From Bacillus sp. JCM 19058 (GTDB lineage Bacteria; Bacillota; Bacilli; Bacillales_H; Bacillaceae_D), in NCBI GenBank assembly GCA_001310555.1, contig BAXO01000134.1, positions 1-9,089 of the forward strand: a stretch of 9,089 bases of DNA, read 5' to 3'. A program made the translations under genes and the position numbers. Below are positions 7,195-9,089 of the stretch, piece by piece (positions within the stretch are counted from its first letter, which is position 1; the number at the start of each line of letters is the position of its first letter). The notes under the pieces are model-generated. The model was given only the letters and a program-made list of their open reading frames with translations. It was not told the DNA's origin and did not search any database.

Positions 7195-8066
7195 TTAACG
7201 GGTTATATTTAAATTTTTCATCAACCAAGGCTTTATCAATGACAGCACCGTTACAGGCTGCATAGCTTTGGTGTGGTCCATTCCTTTTAAAATTTCCATA
7301 TCCCATCCGTGGTGTTCTAATTTTTGTTTGTTTTTTTTGAAGTATACCGATAATATCAACTGTTACATTGCCGAAGTTTTCTCCATAAACAATAATGTCT
7401 TTTTCCCCGGCAAACGCCAATCTCGGAATCACTAACTTATGTTGAATTTCTTGATCATTAAATTCCATCAAATTTTTGTACATTGTAACAAACTGTTTAG
7501 TTTGATTCGTGTCGATCTTTACTTGGATGTTATCCCAATCTATTTCTTCTGGCTGATATGGTCTAGCTCTTCAATAACAGAGGAATTCTGATTACTTAAC
7601 GCTTGTTCGTATGTTTTATTTGTTACCACCATCATTTCTTTATATGGACCATCTATTGGTGGAAAGCCACCCATGATTAAGCTTTCTAATCTATCTGTCC
7701 GAATGGCTAATTGTAATCCAACTAAAGCTAACCAAGAATAACCATAATAACTAAACTTCTTAACGTTCATTTCATTAGCAATTGTTAATAGATCTTTTAC
7801 TATGCTTTCAGGTGTGAGGTTCTCTGGGTTCGGGTGTTGAAAACGGTGTCCCTCGTAGTCGAAATATAAAATCTGAAACTTATCCATGAGCCCTCTACAA
7901 AATGTTTGCCTAATAAAGGGTCTACTCCCCACACCTTTAAGTTTTCGGCTTCTTGTCCATATACAGATTGTTTAGCTATAGGAAGCATGATTGTTGGAGA
8001 GTCGGGGTTCCCAACTAAACCAACTTTTATCTCTGATTCATCTGTTAATTTCACATTGTTTTCCAC
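7195..8066 (-). pseudogene. Alpha/beta hydrolase, broken by three frameshifts
   Basis: An alpha/beta-hydrolase fold protein in four frame segments. The start is GTG 8066, with AGGAGTGA eight bases upstream. The first part (LTDESEIKVGLVGNP, then GKHFVEG) loses one base near 7900 and continues LMDKFQILYFDYEGHRF. The nucleophile elbow is GYSWLAL, with Ala where Gly is usual. A second one-base loss near 7550 ends the frame at SQKK; the next frame gives PEEIDWDNIQVKID and then IPRLAFAGEKD, which carries the likely catalytic Asp. The third break fits one extra A in the sense A8 run at 7338-7331; with seven A residues the frame reads QKNKQKLEHHGWDMEILK and GMDHTKAMQ, which supplies the catalytic His, ending at TAA 7195. 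The repaired length is about 290 residues, normal for the family. The substrate is unknown. It has no operon partner. As read it is inactive. Confidence 0.8.
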
Positions 8067-8086
8067 TTTTATCACTCCTAAAATGT

Positions 8087-8105
8087 TTATACAACTATCG
8101 TATAA
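8087..8105. promoter_or_regulatory. Dyad upstream of the hydrolase start
   Basis: TTATAC and GTATAA are perfect 6-bp arms around a seven-base centre. The dyad ends nine bases upstream of the hydrolase ribosome binding site, a position suitable for an operator or a transcript-start hairpin. No convincing -35/-10 pair can be fixed around it. Confidence 0.3.
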
Positions 8106-8107
8106 CA

Positions 8108-8376
8108 TTCATGCAATCTTCCGGGTTCCTGTTTTCCCCCTTTATATACTGGGCTTTTACTTGAAATACGTTATTGTAGCACTTGAAGGTTTCACTTTAA
8201 AAAGGTTTGACCAAATGCCATTAAATCATCCAATTTATATTCCTCTCCAGAAAGGGCCGTCTATTAATGACTAGCCAAACGCCAGCGATGTAGGTTCACG
8301 CCTAGGTGAAAAGATAAACAACGCCCACAAACTAGTCGTAACCGGAAACCGCCCACTCGACGGGCTAAAATGGGGG
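8108..8376. other. Intergenic, origin unclear
   Basis: No gene with a start signal is seen. The first 170 bases are A/T rich. From about 8275 the composition becomes more balanced, and one plus-strand frame is open from the TAG near 8274 into the IS3 fragment, reading SDVGSRLGEKINNAHKLV and then GNRPLDGLKWG. It has no start codon with a ribosome binding site, and I do not recognise it. The junction with IS3-type sequence falls near 8377. Confidence 0.35.
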
Positions 8377-8600
8377 AATCTGATGAGCCGCAAAGGGAAT
8401 CCTTATGATCATGCACTGATGGAATCCTTCTATAAGACAATAAAAAGAGAGCTGATCAATGATGCAGATTTCACATCCATAGACCACGCCCAAATGGAGA
8501 TTTTTAAATACATTGAAACTTATTACAATACAAAAGGCTACATTCTGCACTAGGTTATCAATCACCAAGAGATTTTGAAAAAATTCCTGAATTCTCTTAA
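8377..8600 (+). pseudogene. IS3-family transposase (OrfB), C-terminal fragment
   Basis: The plus strand encodes the end of an IS3-family (IS150-like) integrase-type transposase: NLMSRKGNPYDHALMESF, then YKTIKRELINDADF with the catalytic Glu in the MESF motif region, then the segment up to YIETYYNTK. There the frame breaks; one additional A in the A4 run at 8532-8535 restores KRLHSALGYQSPRDFEK and the natural stop TAA at 8600. The upstream DDE aspartates and the whole of OrfA are missing, so the element is a 5'-truncated remnant and cannot transpose by itself. It runs opposite to the neighbouring genes. Confidence 0.9.
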
Positions 8601-8605
8601 CTAAA

Positions 8606-8630
8606 TGTCTAGTTTTTCTTGACAGTTCCA
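8606..8630 (+). repeat. Right terminal inverted repeat of the IS3-family element
   Basis: The sequence begins TGTCTAGTTTTTCTTGACAG and ends in CA at 8630, the usual pattern for the end of IS150-like elements. It lies six bases after the transposase stop codon. No matching left end is seen in the window, so the target duplication cannot be identified. Confidence 0.7.
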
Positions 8631-8713
8631 ATGGCTGAACGAAAACTGTGTCTAATCACTTCATTACTTAGGGTTTTTTTCCACAAACCTATAAAAGCCT
8701 TGGGATACTACCA

Positions 8714-8738
8714 GCCGAGGCCCGAAGGATGGCTCGGC
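8714..8738 (-). terminator. Possible hairpin after the RidA-like gene
   Basis: GCCGAG and CTCGGC are perfect 6-bp arms around a 13-base loop, starting eight bases after the RidA-like stop codon on the minus strand. No T-run follows, so it is a weak or factor-dependent terminator candidate at best. Confidence 0.35.
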
Positions 8739-8745
8739 AAACAAG

Positions 8746-9087
8746 TCACGGACGAAGTACCCCCGTTCCAGCAGAGTAGACTCGGATCTCCACGATCGAA
8801 TCGCGACGCGACGCGGCGGCCTGAACGACCGAGAGCGCCGGAACATGGTCCGGGTCGATCCATTCGTTCCAAACGTCCGTGAATTCGGCAAACTCATCGA
8901 TGTGAGCCAACCAGACCTGCACCATCAGCAGCTTTGTGCGCGAAGATCCGACGCTTTGCAGATGCCCGTCTATAAGATCCAATATCTGCCGTGTCTGCTC
9001 GGCTGTCGTGCCCGATTTATCCGGCGCCGTCAGACACACAGAGATCATCGACGGGCACGCTGCGCCTAGGTGGATGTTGGGGGCGGG
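8746..9087 (-). CDS. RidA/YjgF-like protein, C-terminal 113 residues, runs off the window
   Basis: The frame is open to the window edge, so the start is outside. The visible protein reads PAPNIHLGAACPSMISVCLT, then TAEQTRQILDLIDGHLQSVG, then TKLLMVQVWLAHI and EWIDPDHVPALSVVQA, ending IVEIRVYSAG plus six residues. This order matches the Rid (YjgF/YER057c/UK114) family, small trimeric proteins of the cytosol. RidA members deaminate reactive imines using an Arg in the position before the SxV segment (PARS in E. coli RidA); here it is Leu (PALS), so classical imine deaminase activity is doubtful. The G+C-rich composition and codon use differ sharply from all other genes here, suggesting transfer from another lineage or a false join. 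Confidence 0.75.
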   Translation of the reverse strand, partial: PAPNIHLGAACPSMISVCLTAPDKSGTTAEQTRQILDLIDGHLQSVGSSRTKLLMVQVWLAHIDEFAEFTDVWNEWIDPDHVPALSVVQAAASRRDSIVEIRVYSAGTGVLRP

Positions 9088-9089
9088 TG

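Noticed and set aside
8088..8116. TTGCAT and TGTATA spaced 17 bases on the minus strand as the hydrolase promoter
   Set aside because: Both hexamers match consensus at only about half the positions; I could not support it over chance.
7906..8274. 122-codon plus-strand open frame
   Set aside because: Its first half is antisense to the hydrolase, which has clear motifs; no start signal or recognisable domain is present.
8619..8897. Overlapping frames on both strands around the RidA-like gene
   Set aside because: They are other frames of G+C-rich DNA, arginine- and proline-rich, without motifs; the RidA-like frame explains the region.
1..9089. CRISPR arrays, tRNA or rRNA genes
   Set aside because: No regularly spaced direct repeats, cloverleaf pattern or rRNA-like sequence were seen on either strand.

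Overview
The window looks like chromosomal DNA from a low-G+C Gram-positive bacterium of the Bacillaceae type. The evidence is strong AGGAGG-type ribosome binding sites, A/T-rich intergenic DNA, and protein types typical of that group (a MarR plus paired ABC exporter operon, an AraC-type regulator, an alpha/beta hydrolase, and IS3- and ISL3-type transposase remnants). The last ~380 bases are visibly G+C rich and read as a different kind of DNA. Almost every gene lies on the minus strand.

From left to right: about 500 bases with no recognisable gene, apart from one doubtful plus-strand frame. Then a split small gene (508-973, minus) encoding a coiled-coil protein with a glycine-rich membrane tail. 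Then an AraC-family regulator broken by several frameshifts (1316-2272, minus). Then an operon transcribed right to left: a MarR-type repressor (5936-6352), an intact ABC half-exporter carrying the degenerate nucleotide site (4203-5933), and its partner half-exporter with the canonical catalytic residues (2286-4206), which is interrupted by one frameshift. The operon has a readable promoter (6457-6484), a nested palindromic operator at the expected transcription start (6431-6448), and a terminator-like hairpin at its far end (2331-2365).

Upstream of the operon are a short well-started ORF (6455-6556), a decayed ISL3-type transposase (6670-7080, minus), a frameshifted alpha/beta hydrolase (7195-8066, minus) and the 3' end of an IS3-family element with its right terminal repeat (8377-8630, plus). 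Past the element, the G+C-rich segment holds the C-terminal part of a RidA/YjgF-like protein (8746-9087, minus) that runs off the window.

The MarR protein probably represses the exporter pair by binding the palindrome over the start site. The two ABC subunits would form one heterodimeric drug or lipid exporter. The main oddity is that five genes, possibly six, are broken, and most breaks fit exactly one extra A in a sense-strand A7 or A8 tract. This could be systematic homopolymer miscalling, a mutator lineage, or tracts read through by transcriptional slippage; the sequence alone cannot decide. Insertion-sequence debris and one-base deletions elsewhere show that real decay also occurs here.
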